Shown: positions 1 through 6,561 of the stretch, in pieces | Position numbering within the stretch: the first letter of the stretch is position 1 | Layout: each line of letters begins with the position of its first letter | Assembly (NCBI GenBank): GCA_017400415.1 | Contig: JAFPTE010000262.1 | Span: 1 to 13,365, forward strand | DNA length: 13,365 nt | Source of the DNA: Oscillospiraceae bacterium | Lineage (GTDB): Bacteria > Bacillota > Clostridia > Oscillospirales > Oscillospiraceae | Direction: 5' to 3' | Position numbers and translations under genes: made by a program | Notes under the pieces: generated by a model | Databases searched by the model: none | Seen by the model: the letters and a program-made list of their open reading frames with translations, nothing else | Told to the model about the DNA's origin: nothing

Positions 1-726
1 GCCCCCTTCCTTAAGGTGAATTACGCCCACCGGGGCCTCCACAGCGAGGATAAGACCGTGCCCGAAAACTCCCTGACCGCCTTCCGCCTGGCCGTTGAGG
101 CCGGCTACGGCATCGAGCTGGACGTTCAGCTGAGCCGGGACGGCAAGGTCGTGGTCTTCCATGACGACACTCTGGACAGGGTCTGCGGCGTTCATGCCCG
201 GGTGGACGACCTTACCTGGGAGGAGCTCTGCGACCTGCGGCTCTGCGGAACCCAGGAGCGGATCCCCCTGTTCACGGAGGTGCTGGAGCTGGTAGGCAAC
301 CGCTCCCCCATCATCTGCGAGCTGAAGACCGGACACCATAACGACGAGCTCTGCGCCAGGACCTATGAGCTCATCAAGTGGTACGGCGGCAACGTTTGCA
401 TCGAGTCCTTCGACCCCACCATCGTGGCCTGGTTCCGTTTCCACGGCTCCGACCTTATCCGGGGCCAGCTGGCCCAGCCTCAGGAGTGCTACAACGGGGA
501 GGGCGTGTCCCCTGCCCTGGCCTTCGTGCTCTCCAACACCATGCTGAACGTGGCCGCCCGGCCCCACTTCATCGCCTACCGCATCGGCCCCAAGGCCGCC
601 GGCGCCAAGCTGTCGGAGCTGCTGGGCGCCATGAAGTTCTGCTGGACCAGCCACAACATAGTCAACGAGGCCGGCAACGACGGCGTCATCTTTGAATTCT
701 ACAAGCCGGAGCCCTACCTGTCATGA
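1..726 (+). CDS. Glycerophosphodiester phosphodiesterase family protein (5' end outside window)
   Basis: The frame is open to base 1. A GTG at 16 could start it, but family members usually have a few residues before the AHRG motif and there is no ribosome binding site before the GTG, so the true start is probably upstream. Numbering from the GTG, the GDPD barrel motifs are present: H5-R6-G7, the PENS turn at 16-19, E34-L-D36, the HDD at 49-51 (second catalytic His), and E102-L-K104. These are the expected acid-base histidines and metal-binding acids of enzymes that split glycerophosphodiesters into glycerol-3-phosphate and an alcohol. No signal peptide is visible, so a cytoplasmic enzyme of phospholipid turnover is likely. 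The C-terminus looks complete. Its TGA overlaps the ATG of the thioesterase gene (ATGA), which indicates translational coupling. The family call is firm; the exact substrate is not known. Confidence 0.9.
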   Translation, partial: APFLKVNYAHRGLHSEDKTVPENSLTAFRLAVEAGYGIELDVQLSRDGKVVVFHDDTLDRVCGVHARVDDLTWEELCDLRLCGTQERIPLFTEVLELVGNRSPIICELKTGHHNDELCARTYELIKWYGGNVCIESFDPTIVAWFRFHGSDLIRGQLAQPQECYNGEGVSPALAFVLSNTMLNVAARPHFIAYRIGPKAAGAKLSELLGAMKFCWTSHNIVNEAGNDGVIFEFYKPEPYLS

Positions 727-1457
727 GTCTTGCCCAGGTCTATTCAAAGCCTGCGGTCATCGAGGCCTGCAATGCGGATTTTTCCGGCCGCCTGGGCCTG
801 GCGGACGCCTTCGCCATCTTCATGAACCTGGCCGGTGAGCACGCCGAAAAGCTCGGCGTGGGCATTGAGAAAATGATAAGCCGGGATATGTTCTGGCTCA
901 CGGTGCGGACCCGGGTCCGCTTCCGCCGCCGCCCCCGGCTTCTGGAGCCCGTCACCCTGACCACCTGGCCGGAAAAGCCCGGCCACGCCCGCTGCAACCG
1001 GGACTACCTTATCACCTCCGGGGAGGAGCTTCTGGTGGAGGGCAAGACCGAGTGGTCCGTCCTGCGGCCCTCGGATAAGTCCATCGTCATGGCGAACACG
1101 GTCTTCCCGCCGGAGCTGAGCTTTGACCGCCCGCCCATTCTGCCGGAGCCCTTCATGCGGCTGGACCGGGATTTCTCCGGCGCTGCGCCCTTCGGCACCT
1201 ACACCGTAAAGAGCACGGATATCGACGTGGGGGGCCACATGAACAACACCCGCTACGCCTATATGGTGGTCTCCGCCTTCTCCACCGGCGAGCTGGGGTC
1301 TATGGAGGTGCGGGAGATGGAGATTTCCTTCCGCCATCCCGCCTACGAGGGGCAGACCCTCACCCTGCGCCGCCGGGACCGGCAGGGCGCCATCGAGCTG
1401 GAGGCCGCCGACTCTGAGGGCACCACAGTCATGTACGCCCGGCTCCTGCTGAACTGA
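723..1457 (+). CDS. Acyl-ACP thioesterase (FatA/FatB-type, double hotdog)
   Basis: This 244-residue protein matches the usual length of bacterial acyl-ACP thioesterases. They hydrolyse acyl-acyl carrier protein to free fatty acid in the cytoplasm. The first hotdog spans about residues 10-128, with the long helix around FAIFMNLAGEHAEKLG and the following MFWL strand. The second spans about 155-243 and carries DIDVGGHMNNTRY (166-178), the family's active-site segment with D168, H172 and the paired N174-N175. Plant FatB enzymes have Asn two residues before the His; here that position is Gly170, so catalytic details may differ. The start overlaps the preceding stop in an ATGA arrangement, so the gene is probably in one transcript with the phosphodiesterase. 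A hairpin terminator follows 7 bases after the stop. Confidence 0.87.
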   Translation: MSLAQVYSKPAVIEACNADFSGRLGLADAFAIFMNLAGEHAEKLGVGIEKMISRDMFWLTVRTRVRFRRRPRLLEPVTLTTWPEKPGHARCNRDYLITSGEELLVEGKTEWSVLRPSDKSIVMANTVFPPELSFDRPPILPEPFMRLDRDFSGAAPFGTYTVKSTDIDVGGHMNNTRYAYMVVSAFSTGELGSMEVREMEISFRHPAYEGQTLTLRRRDRQGAIELEAADSEGTTVMYARLLLN

Positions 1458-1464
1458 TACTGCG

Positions 1465-1498
1465 CCGCCTCCCTCCGCCGCCGTCGGAGGCGGTTTTT
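1465..1498 (+). terminator. Rho-independent terminator after the thioesterase gene
   Basis: Arms CCGCCTCC (1465-1472) and GGAGGCGG (1486-1493) form an 8-bp stem with a 13-base GC-rich loop, followed directly by five T (1494-1498). It sits just behind the thioesterase stop. The next gene starts only 28 bases later, so some read-through may supply its transcript: no convincing promoter fits in that gap. Confidence 0.75.
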
Positions 1499-1525
1499 CA
1501 TACCGGCGGCAGATCGGAGACATAA

Positions 1526-3010
1526 ATGAAAAGGAGAGCTCTTTCGCTCCTGCTGGCCCTGGCTTTTTTGGGCCTTCTCTGGACCCCCGCCCTGGCGGCG
1601 GAGGGCGATTTCATCATTTCCGGCAAGGTGCTGGTGGGCTACAAGGGCACTATGGACGGGATTATCATCCCGGACGGTGTGGAGTCCATCGGCAACCTGG
1701 CCTTCTATAACTGCGCTTCCATAATGGAGGTGGTCATTCCCGAGGGCGTCAAGTCCATCGGGGACTACGCCTTCGCCGGCTGCACCAATCTCAGCAGCAT
1801 ACAGCTGCCCGCCAGCCTTGTGAGCATTTCCGACTACGCCTTCTCCGGCTGCACAAAGCTCCAGTACGTTCTGGGGGGCCAGGGAGTCACCTCCATGGGC
1901 ACCGGCGTGTTCTTCGGCTGCTCCTCCCTGGGCTATTTCACGGTCCCCCGGGGCATCACCGCCCTGCCCGTGAACACCTTCCGCAGCTGCACCCGGCTGG
2001 AGGGCGTGGGGCTTCCCGCAGCCCTCCAGAGCATCGGCGCCGGGGCCTTCCAGGGCTGCGCCAGGCTCTTCGACCTGGAGCTGCCCTCCTCCCTGCGGAC
2101 CGTGGGCGACAGCGCCTTCCGGGGCTGCACTGGCCTCCGTGAGCTGGAGCTGCCCCGGAATCTGACCACCCTGGGAAACGACGTTTTCCGGGACTGCACC
2201 GGTCTTTCCGAGCTGAGCCTGCCGGGCATTCTGGGGGTGCTGCCCTCCGGGGTCTTTGCGGGCTGCACGGGCCTTCGGACCCTGAAGCTGGAAAACGGCA
2301 TCTACTCCATCCGGGACCGGGCCTTTTCGGGCTGCACAAATCTCCGCAGCGCCACCCTGCCGGTCACCGTCACCTCCATCTCCGCCACCGCCTTTGAGGG
2401 CTGCTCCCGGCTCACGGTCTTCGCCCCCGACTCCAGCGCCGCCCACACCTACGCAGTGAATCTGGGGATTAACTACGAGGAGAGCGACGGCGTGGCGGTG
2501 AGCTTCCGTGATATTGAGGTGGGCAAGTATTACTACGCCTCCTGCTACTGGGCCCTGGAAAAGGGCATCACCGTGGGCACCAGCGCAGTCACCTTCTCCC
2601 CTAACGCCACCTGCACCCGGGCCCAGATTCTGACCTTCCTGTACCGGGCTGCGGGAGAGCCGGTCATAGATATTCAGAGCCCCTTTACGGATATTGCCCA
2701 GCGGGCATACTATTACCCCGCCGCCCTCTGGGCCTATGCACTGGGCATGGTGGAGGGGGGCACCTTCCAGCCCTCCAAGCCCTGCACCAGGGCGGAGACG
2801 GTTACCTACATGTGGATCTTCGCCGAAAAGCCCCAGGCCCCTCTCAGCTACTTTGAGGACCTGAACGGCACCTCCGCCGCAGTTCAGCAGGCGGTGGGCT
2901 GGGCCCTGGCAAACGGCGTCACCAGCGGCATCACCGCCCGGGCCTTCGCCCCGGACCGGACCTGCACCAGAGGCGAGATTGTCACTTTCCTGTACAGGGC
3001 GTTCGCATAA
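1526..3010 (+). CDS. Secreted BspA-like leucine-rich-repeat protein with three SLH domains
   Basis: This is a 494-residue exported surface protein. Residues 1-25 are a signal peptide: KRR, a Leu/Ala core, then PALA before the AEGDF mature start. Residues 56-301 contain eleven tandem repeats of 23 residues with AF-x2-C-x2-L near the front and LP near the middle, the LRR_5 (BspA/TpLRR) type. Residues from about 325 to 494 form three S-layer homology repeats; each has an F-x-D-[IL] start, a central W-A-x-x-x-G segment and a TCTRA/PCTRA/TCTRG helix ending in a TFLYRA-like segment. SLH domains usually hold proteins non-covalently to secondary cell-wall polymers, and BspA-type repeats are common in host- or matrix-binding proteins, so a surface adhesin is the likely role; the ligand is unknown. 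GGAGA at 1516-1520 sits 5 bases before the ATG. A strong terminator follows. Confidence 0.92.
   Translation: MKRRALSLLLALAFLGLLWTPALAAEGDFIISGKVLVGYKGTMDGIIIPDGVESIGNLAFYNCASIMEVVIPEGVKSIGDYAFAGCTNLSSIQLPASLVSISDYAFSGCTKLQYVLGGQGVTSMGTGVFFGCSSLGYFTVPRGITALPVNTFRSCTRLEGVGLPAALQSIGAGAFQGCARLFDLELPSSLRTVGDSAFRGCTGLRELELPRNLTTLGNDVFRDCTGLSELSLPGILGVLPSGVFAGCTGLRTLKLENGIYSIRDRAFSGCTNLRSATLPVTVTSISATAFEGCSRLTVFAPDSSAAHTYAVNLGINYEESDGVAVSFRDIEVGKYYYASCYWALEKGITVGTSAVTFSPNATCTRAQILTFLYRAAGEPVIDIQSPFTDIAQRAYYYPAALWAYALGMVEGGTFQPSKPCTRAETVTYMWIFAEKPQAPLSYFEDLNGTSAAVQQAVGWALANGVTSGITARAFAPDRTCTRGEIVTFLYRAFA
1691..2428 (+). repeat. Coding repeats: eleven LRR_5 units of 69 bp
   Basis: Protein residues 56-301 are ten full 23-residue units plus a shortened eleventh (ending LTVFAP). 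The most constant positions are AF/VF, the Cys three residues on (GCT in most units), and the LP near residue 16. The DNA copies have diverged at third positions, so this is an old protein repeat, not a recent tandem duplication. The Leu of the LP pair is replaced in the third unit (LGGQGV). Confidence 0.85.
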
Positions 3011-3020
3011 TACAGAATAA

Positions 3021-3055
3021 CGGAGGGCTTTTCCGGGCCCTCCGCTTATTTTTTT
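3021..3055 (+). terminator. Strong rho-independent terminator after the LRR-SLH gene
   Basis: A perfect 8-bp stem CGGAGGGC (3021-3028) / GCCCTCCG (3037-3044) with loop TTTTCCGG is followed by CTTA and seven T (3049-3055). It begins 11 bases after the TAA of the surface-protein gene. Confidence 0.9.
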
Positions 3056-3174
3056 GAATTATTCTGATAATCAGTGTCACCTTTTTGCCCTTTGCACACA
3101 TAATATAAGCGAGGTGGGAAACAGGCAGATAGGGTTATACCTCCTTTTTTAGTTCTATATCTCCCCCAGAACAT
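3046..3174 (-). CDS. Possible small ORF, 42 codons, with a perfect Shine-Dalgarno
   Basis: On the minus strand AAGGAGGTAAAAAATG places a full Shine-Dalgarno six bases before an ATG at 3174. The frame stays open to a TAA at 3046-3048, inside the T-run of the facing terminator. The product would begin MFWGRYRTKKGG and contain CFPPRLYYVC, with two Cys and many basic and aromatic residues; no family is recognised. A second Shine-Dalgarno-like AAAAAAGGAGGT lies inside it (3139-3150 on the plus strand) with no start at proper spacing. Against it: no clear promoter, position downstream of the operon terminator, and a Lys-Lys end encoded by the terminator tract. The ribosome binding site is the only strong argument. 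Confidence 0.22.
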   Translation of the reverse strand: MFWGRYRTKKGGITLSACFPPRLYYVCKGQKGDTDYQNNSKK

Positions 3175-3205
3175 TTTTTACCTCCTTAGCCCGATTCCCT
3201 CCGCT

Positions 3206-3296
3206 AACCTAAGACAGTGGGAGCCGCCGTCCCCTCGGCGGCTTTCACCGTATGAAAAGAGCCCTGCAGCCGAAAGGCCGCAGGGCTTTGCTTTTT
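3206..3296 (+). promoter_or_regulatory. Structured element: 13-bp hairpin followed by a terminator, L10-leader-like
   Basis: AACCTAAGACAG (3206-3217) leads into arms 3217-3229 and 3236-3248, which form a 13-bp stem around loop TCCCCT. Two pairs are G-U only if the plus strand is RNA; read from the minus strand they would be C-A mismatches, so the fold favours plus-strand transcription. It is followed by a GAAA-capped hairpin (3261-3286) and TTTGCTTTTT. The AAGACAG-hairpin-ACCG arrangement plus terminator recalls the autoregulatory L10 ribosomal-protein leader of Firmicutes. No rplJ follows; the next gene faces the other way. The resemblance is from memory and could be chance. Confidence 0.3.
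3254..3286 (-). terminator. Bidirectional terminator at the end of the opp operon
   Basis: GCCCTGC (3261-3267) pairs with GCAGGGC (3280-3286), with an inner GCC-GAAA-GGC stem-loop after one mismatch. Read on the minus strand the hairpin starts 8 bases after the TAA of the DUF3899-like gene and is followed by TCTTTTC. Read on the plus strand it is followed by TTTGCTTTTT (3287-3296). It therefore can stop transcription from both convergent sides. Confidence 0.75.
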
Positions 3297-3672
3297 ATAT
3301 TGCCAGACGCAGTAAGAGTCCCACTGCCAGCAGCAGGGCGCCCACCAGAATGAAGGGCATAAAGCTCAGCTCTCCGTGGCTGCGCTTTTCCTGCTTGGCC
3401 TGGGTGTATTCGTAGAGGTCCTTGTATCGCCGCTTCTCAACAAAGGTGGAGAAGGCGTAGCCGAAGGTATCGAAGGCGCCGAAATAGGCCGTCATTCCCA
3501 GAAGGCCCATGAAAATCAGGGCGGCGCCGGCCAGGCTCAGGGCGTCCATGTAGTAGAACAGCAGGTCAAACCCATGGAACACCAGGTACAGGAAGGCCAG
3601 GACCAGGCCCGTAACGGCGGCTGCTATCCAGACGCCCGGCGAATGGAGGACGAATTTACGAAGGAAGGTCAT
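3295..3672 (-). CDS. DUF3899-like small membrane protein
   Basis: This is a 125-residue integral membrane protein with three predicted helices at about 14-33, 43-66 and 103-122. The loop after helix 2 carries FGAFDTFGYAF and then a basic, hydrophilic stretch, RRYKDLYEYTQAKQEKR (81-97), probably cytoplasmic. This pattern matches my recollection of the DUF3899 family; the function is unknown. The ATG follows the oppF TGA by a single base, and there is only a weak GAAG-like ribosome binding site within the oppF end, so translation is probably coupled to oppF. Being last in an otherwise complete importer operon suggests an accessory or assembly role for the transporter. That is inference from position only. 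The gene ends at the operon terminator. Confidence 0.7.
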   Translation of the reverse strand: MTFLRKFVLHSPGVWIAAAVTGLVLAFLYLVFHGFDLLFYYMDALSLAGAALIFMGLLGMTAYFGAFDTFGYAFSTFVEKRRYKDLYEYTQAKQEKRSHGELSFMPFILVGALLLAVGLLLRLAI

Positions 3673-3673
3673 A

Positions 3674-5068
3674 TCACTTCACAAGCTCCGCCTGATATCT
3701 CCTGAACTCCTCTTCATTGCAGTAGACAAAGTGCTCAGGGCTTATCTCTCTCAGGGAGGGCATGTCCCCGTCGTTATAGTTGTGAGCCTCGGCGGGGTTA
3801 TAGGTGATGCGCTTTCTGGTGCGCTCGCTCTTGGGGTTGGGCTTGGGGATGGCGGACAGCAGAGAGCGGGTGTAGGGGTGCATGGGGTTCTTGAAGAGCT
3901 CGTCGCTGGGGGCCTTCTCAACAACCTTGCCGAAGTACATGACCACGATGGAGTCGCAGAAGTACTTGACCACAGAAAGGTCATGGGCGATGAAGATGAT
4001 GGAAAGGTTCAGATTCTTCTTCAGGTCGTTCAGCAGGTTGATTATCTGGGCACGGATGGAAACGTCCAGGGCAGAGATAGGCTCATCGCAGATGAGGAGC
4101 TTGGGGTTCATGATAAGGGCTCTGGCGATGCCGATACGCTGGCGCTGGCCGCCGGAGAACTCATGGGGATAGCGGGAGGCGTGCTCCTCCACCAGGCCCA
4201 CGGTCTGGAGCATCTCCACAACCTTATCGTGGTTCTGCTTCTTGTTCCGGAAGCCCTGAATCTGCAGGCCCTCCTGAATGATATCCTCAACGGTCATTCT
4301 GGGGTCCAGGGAGTCAATGGGGTCCTGGAATATCATCTGTATCTCGTTCATGAGCTTGCGGCTCACATGGGAGTTATCGAACTTGATCTGCTTTATCTTC
4401 TCCCGCTGCTCCGCACGGATATCGCTGACCCGGGCCTTCACGGCGGCGGCCTCAGCCTCTGCCTTCTCACGGATGGCCTTGACCTTGGCGCTATAGCCGG
4501 CGGTGCCGGCGGGCAGGGCGGAGATCTGCTCCTCCGCATCCTTCATAATCTTCTCCGCCTTCTCGGCGGCACGGGTCTTGGCCCACTTTATCTCCTTCAG
4601 GTTCCAGCGGGTGCCTGCGCTGATGCGGACGCCCCGGTAATAGATGGAGCCGGAGGTGATATCGTAAAGCCGCATGATGCAGCGGCCGGTGGTGGTCTTG
4701 CCGCAGCCGGACTCGCCCACGATGCCCATGCACTCGCCCTCCTTCAGATCGAAGGAGACGTTGGACACGGCCTTGAGCTTCTGGCGGTTGGCGCCCTTGC
4801 CGAAGAAGAAGTACTGCTTCAGGTGGTTTACGCTCAGCAGGATGTTCTTTTCACGGAGCTCCGGCTTCTGCTTTACGTTGGGGTTGACCTTGTACTCCAG
4901 ATTGAAGGCGTCGATGGAGTCGCTGGAGACGATGAATTCCGACTCATCCTCATGGTCGTCCTTCAGGAAGTACTGGGTCTCCATGTCCTCCTTGGCCTCT
5001 TTCATGACAGGCAGCTCGTCGTTATTCTCCTGGGTGACGTCCACGGGAATCTTATTCAGTTTGCTCAT
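3674..5068 (-). CDS. oppF: Oligopeptide ABC transporter ATPase OppF, with coiled-coil insertion
   Basis: This is one of the two ATPase subunits of the importer, on the cytoplasmic side. Walker A is GESGCGKT (118-125), the Q-loop glutamine is Q248 (MIFQDP), the signature is SGGQRQ (305-310), Walker B is LLICDE (324-329) and the switch His is H362. All catalytic elements are present. The C-terminal PSLREISPEHFVYCNEEE segment is typical of Firmicutes OppF. At 464 residues it is about 150 longer than usual. There is an acidic, poorly conserved-looking N-terminal extension (1-70) and a charged Ala/Lys/Glu-rich helical insertion (about 156-237) between Walker A and the Q-loop. The ATG has GGAGG nine bases upstream, and the gene overlaps the end of oppD by 17 bases. 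Confidence 0.93.
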   Translation of the reverse strand: MSKLNKIPVDVTQENNDELPVMKEAKEDMETQYFLKDDHEDESEFIVSSDSIDAFNLEYKVNPNVKQKPELREKNILLSVNHLKQYFFFGKGANRQKLKAVSNVSFDLKEGECMGIVGESGCGKTTTGRCIMRLYDITSGSIYYRGVRISAGTRWNLKEIKWAKTRAAEKAEKIMKDAEEQISALPAGTAGYSAKVKAIREKAEAEAAAVKARVSDIRAEQREKIKQIKFDNSHVSRKLMNEIQMIFQDPIDSLDPRMTVEDIIQEGLQIQGFRNKKQNHDKVVEMLQTVGLVEEHASRYPHEFSGGQRQRIGIARALIMNPKLLICDEPISALDVSIRAQIINLLNDLKKNLNLSIIFIAHDLSVVKYFCDSIVVMYFGKVVEKAPSDELFKNPMHPYTRSLLSAIPKPNPKSERTRKRITYNPAEAHNYNDGDMPSLREISPEHFVYCNEEEFRRYQAELVK

Positions 5069-6560
5069 TGGCGTCTCCCTCCAAAGAATTACGTATTCTC
5101 TCGCTGACTATCTTGGGCATCTCCACCTTGGGAGCGTTGGGGTCAAGAAGCCAGGTGGCTGCATAGTGGGTATCGCTTATCTTGTAGTATGGCGGCTCCT
5201 CACGGAAGTCGATATTCATGGCGTACTTGGAGCGGATTGCGAAGGCGTCGCCCTTGGGCGGATAAATCATGTTGGGCGGAGTGCCGGGGATGGCCTCCAG
5301 CTTCTCCTTGCTGTCCACATCGGGGATACTGGACAGGAGGGCCCAGGTGTAGGGGTGCTTGGGCTCGAAGAATATCTCGTCCACAGTGCCGTACTCCACG
5401 ATTTTGCCGGCGTACATGACGGCCACACGGTCTGCCATGTTGGCCACGACGCCCAGGTCGTGGGTGATGAAGATGCAGGAGAGGTTGCGCTCCTTCTTGA
5501 TGCGGTTGATAAGCTCCAGGATCTGGGCCTGGATGGTAACGTCCAGGGCGGTGGTGGGCTCATCGCAGATGAGTATCTCAGGGGATACGGTCAGGGCGAT
5601 GGCGATAACGATACGCTGGCGCATACCGCCGGAGAACTCGAAGGGGTACTGGTTGAAGCGCTTCTCGGGCTCGGGGATGCCCACCTCACGCATTATCTCC
5701 AGGGCCCGGCGCTTGGCCTCGGCCTTTGTGATGGAGAGCTTGTTCATGAGGTCCAGCTTCTCTTCCTCGATCTCCTTCTTGACTTTTTCCTTCTCCTCCT
5801 TGGTAGAGGCTCTGGCCAGCTTCTGCTTGAGCTCGGCCTCCCGCTCCTTATGCTGGGCGGTGACCTTCTCCTTGTACTCCTTGACCTTCTGCTTGGCTTC
5901 CTTCTCGGTATTCTCAAGGACGGCCTTCAGCTGCTTGGCCTTATCCATGTACTCGGCCCTGGTCTTCTTCTCGAATTCCTTGAAGGCCGCAGTCTTCTCC
6001 TTGATATGGGCCTTGGCGGCAGCCTTTTCCTGGGGAGTCTGGTTTTCCCTGGACTTCAGCTCGGTGATCTGAGCGTCCAGCTTCTTCTTCTCGTTGTCGA
6101 TGGCGATGTTCATCTTGGCCAGGGTGTTCTTATAACGGATAAGGTCGTCGCTTATGAGGTCATTGTACATGAGCTTGAGCTTATCGGAGTTTATAAGGGT
6201 GGCCTCGGTTATCTGCTTGCCGATTTTGACGATGGGGTTCAGGGAGGACAGGGGGTCCTGGAAAATCATGCCGATTTTGTGGCCTCTGATTTTATAGAAC
6301 TCCTCCTCGGAGACCTCCAGCAGGTTTTCGCCCCGGTACATGATGTTGCCGCCGGCGATGATGGCGTTATTGGCCAGGATGCCCATGATGGCCTTGGAGG
6401 TGACGGACTTGCCGGAGCCGGACTCGCCCACGATGCACAGGGTCTCGCCCTGCTTAAGGTCAAAGGACACGTCACGGACGGCCTTCAGAATACCGTTATC
6501 TGTCTTGAAGTTGATAACAAGATTGTTTACGGAAAGGACAGTATCTCTCTCGCTTGCCAT
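5052..6560 (-). CDS. oppD: Oligopeptide ABC transporter ATPase OppD, with 150-residue coiled-coil insertion
   Basis: This is the second ATPase subunit, 502 residues from the ATG at 6560. That start has AGGAAG eight bases upstream; the GTG at 6569 in the same frame has no usable spacing. Walker A is GESGSGKS (45-52), Q-loop Q101, signature SGGMRQ (310-315), Walker B ILICDE (329-334) and switch His H367. The C-terminal part (GDAFAIRSKYAMNID, THYAATWLLDP) is of the Gram-positive OppD type, in which the four cysteines found in many DppD/OppD relatives are replaced: here by D438, S444, D451 and T469. Between the Q-loop and the signature lies a Lys/Glu/Ala-rich coiled coil (about 127-277) that ordinary family members of about 330-360 residues lack. 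The start lies one base after the oppC TAA. Confidence 0.93.
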   Translation of the reverse strand: MASERDTVLSVNNLVINFKTDNGILKAVRDVSFDLKQGETLCIVGESGSGKSVTSKAIMGILANNAIIAGGNIMYRGENLLEVSEEEFYKIRGHKIGMIFQDPLSSLNPIVKIGKQITEATLINSDKLKLMYNDLISDDLIRYKNTLAKMNIAIDNEKKKLDAQITELKSRENQTPQEKAAAKAHIKEKTAAFKEFEKKTRAEYMDKAKQLKAVLENTEKEAKQKVKEYKEKVTAQHKEREAELKQKLARASTKEEKEKVKKEIEEEKLDLMNKLSITKAEAKRRALEIMREVGIPEPEKRFNQYPFEFSGGMRQRIVIAIALTVSPEILICDEPTTALDVTIQAQILELINRIKKERNLSCIFITHDLGVVANMADRVAVMYAGKIVEYGTVDEIFFEPKHPYTWALLSSIPDVDSKEKLEAIPGTPPNMIYPPKGDAFAIRSKYAMNIDFREEPPYYKISDTHYAATWLLDPNAPKVEMPKIVSERIRNSLEGDANEQTE

Positions 6561-6561
6561 C

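Noticed and set aside
1343..2446. Minus-strand frame opposite the LRR protein
   Set aside because: Its apparent 23-residue periodicity is only the mirror of the LRR repeats; no ribosome binding site.
5052..6560. Loss of the C-terminal cysteines of OppD as a novel feature
   Set aside because: The D/S/D/T replacements and THYAATWLLDP ending are, as far as I recall, normal for Gram-positive OppD, so this is a subfamily mark and not an oddity.
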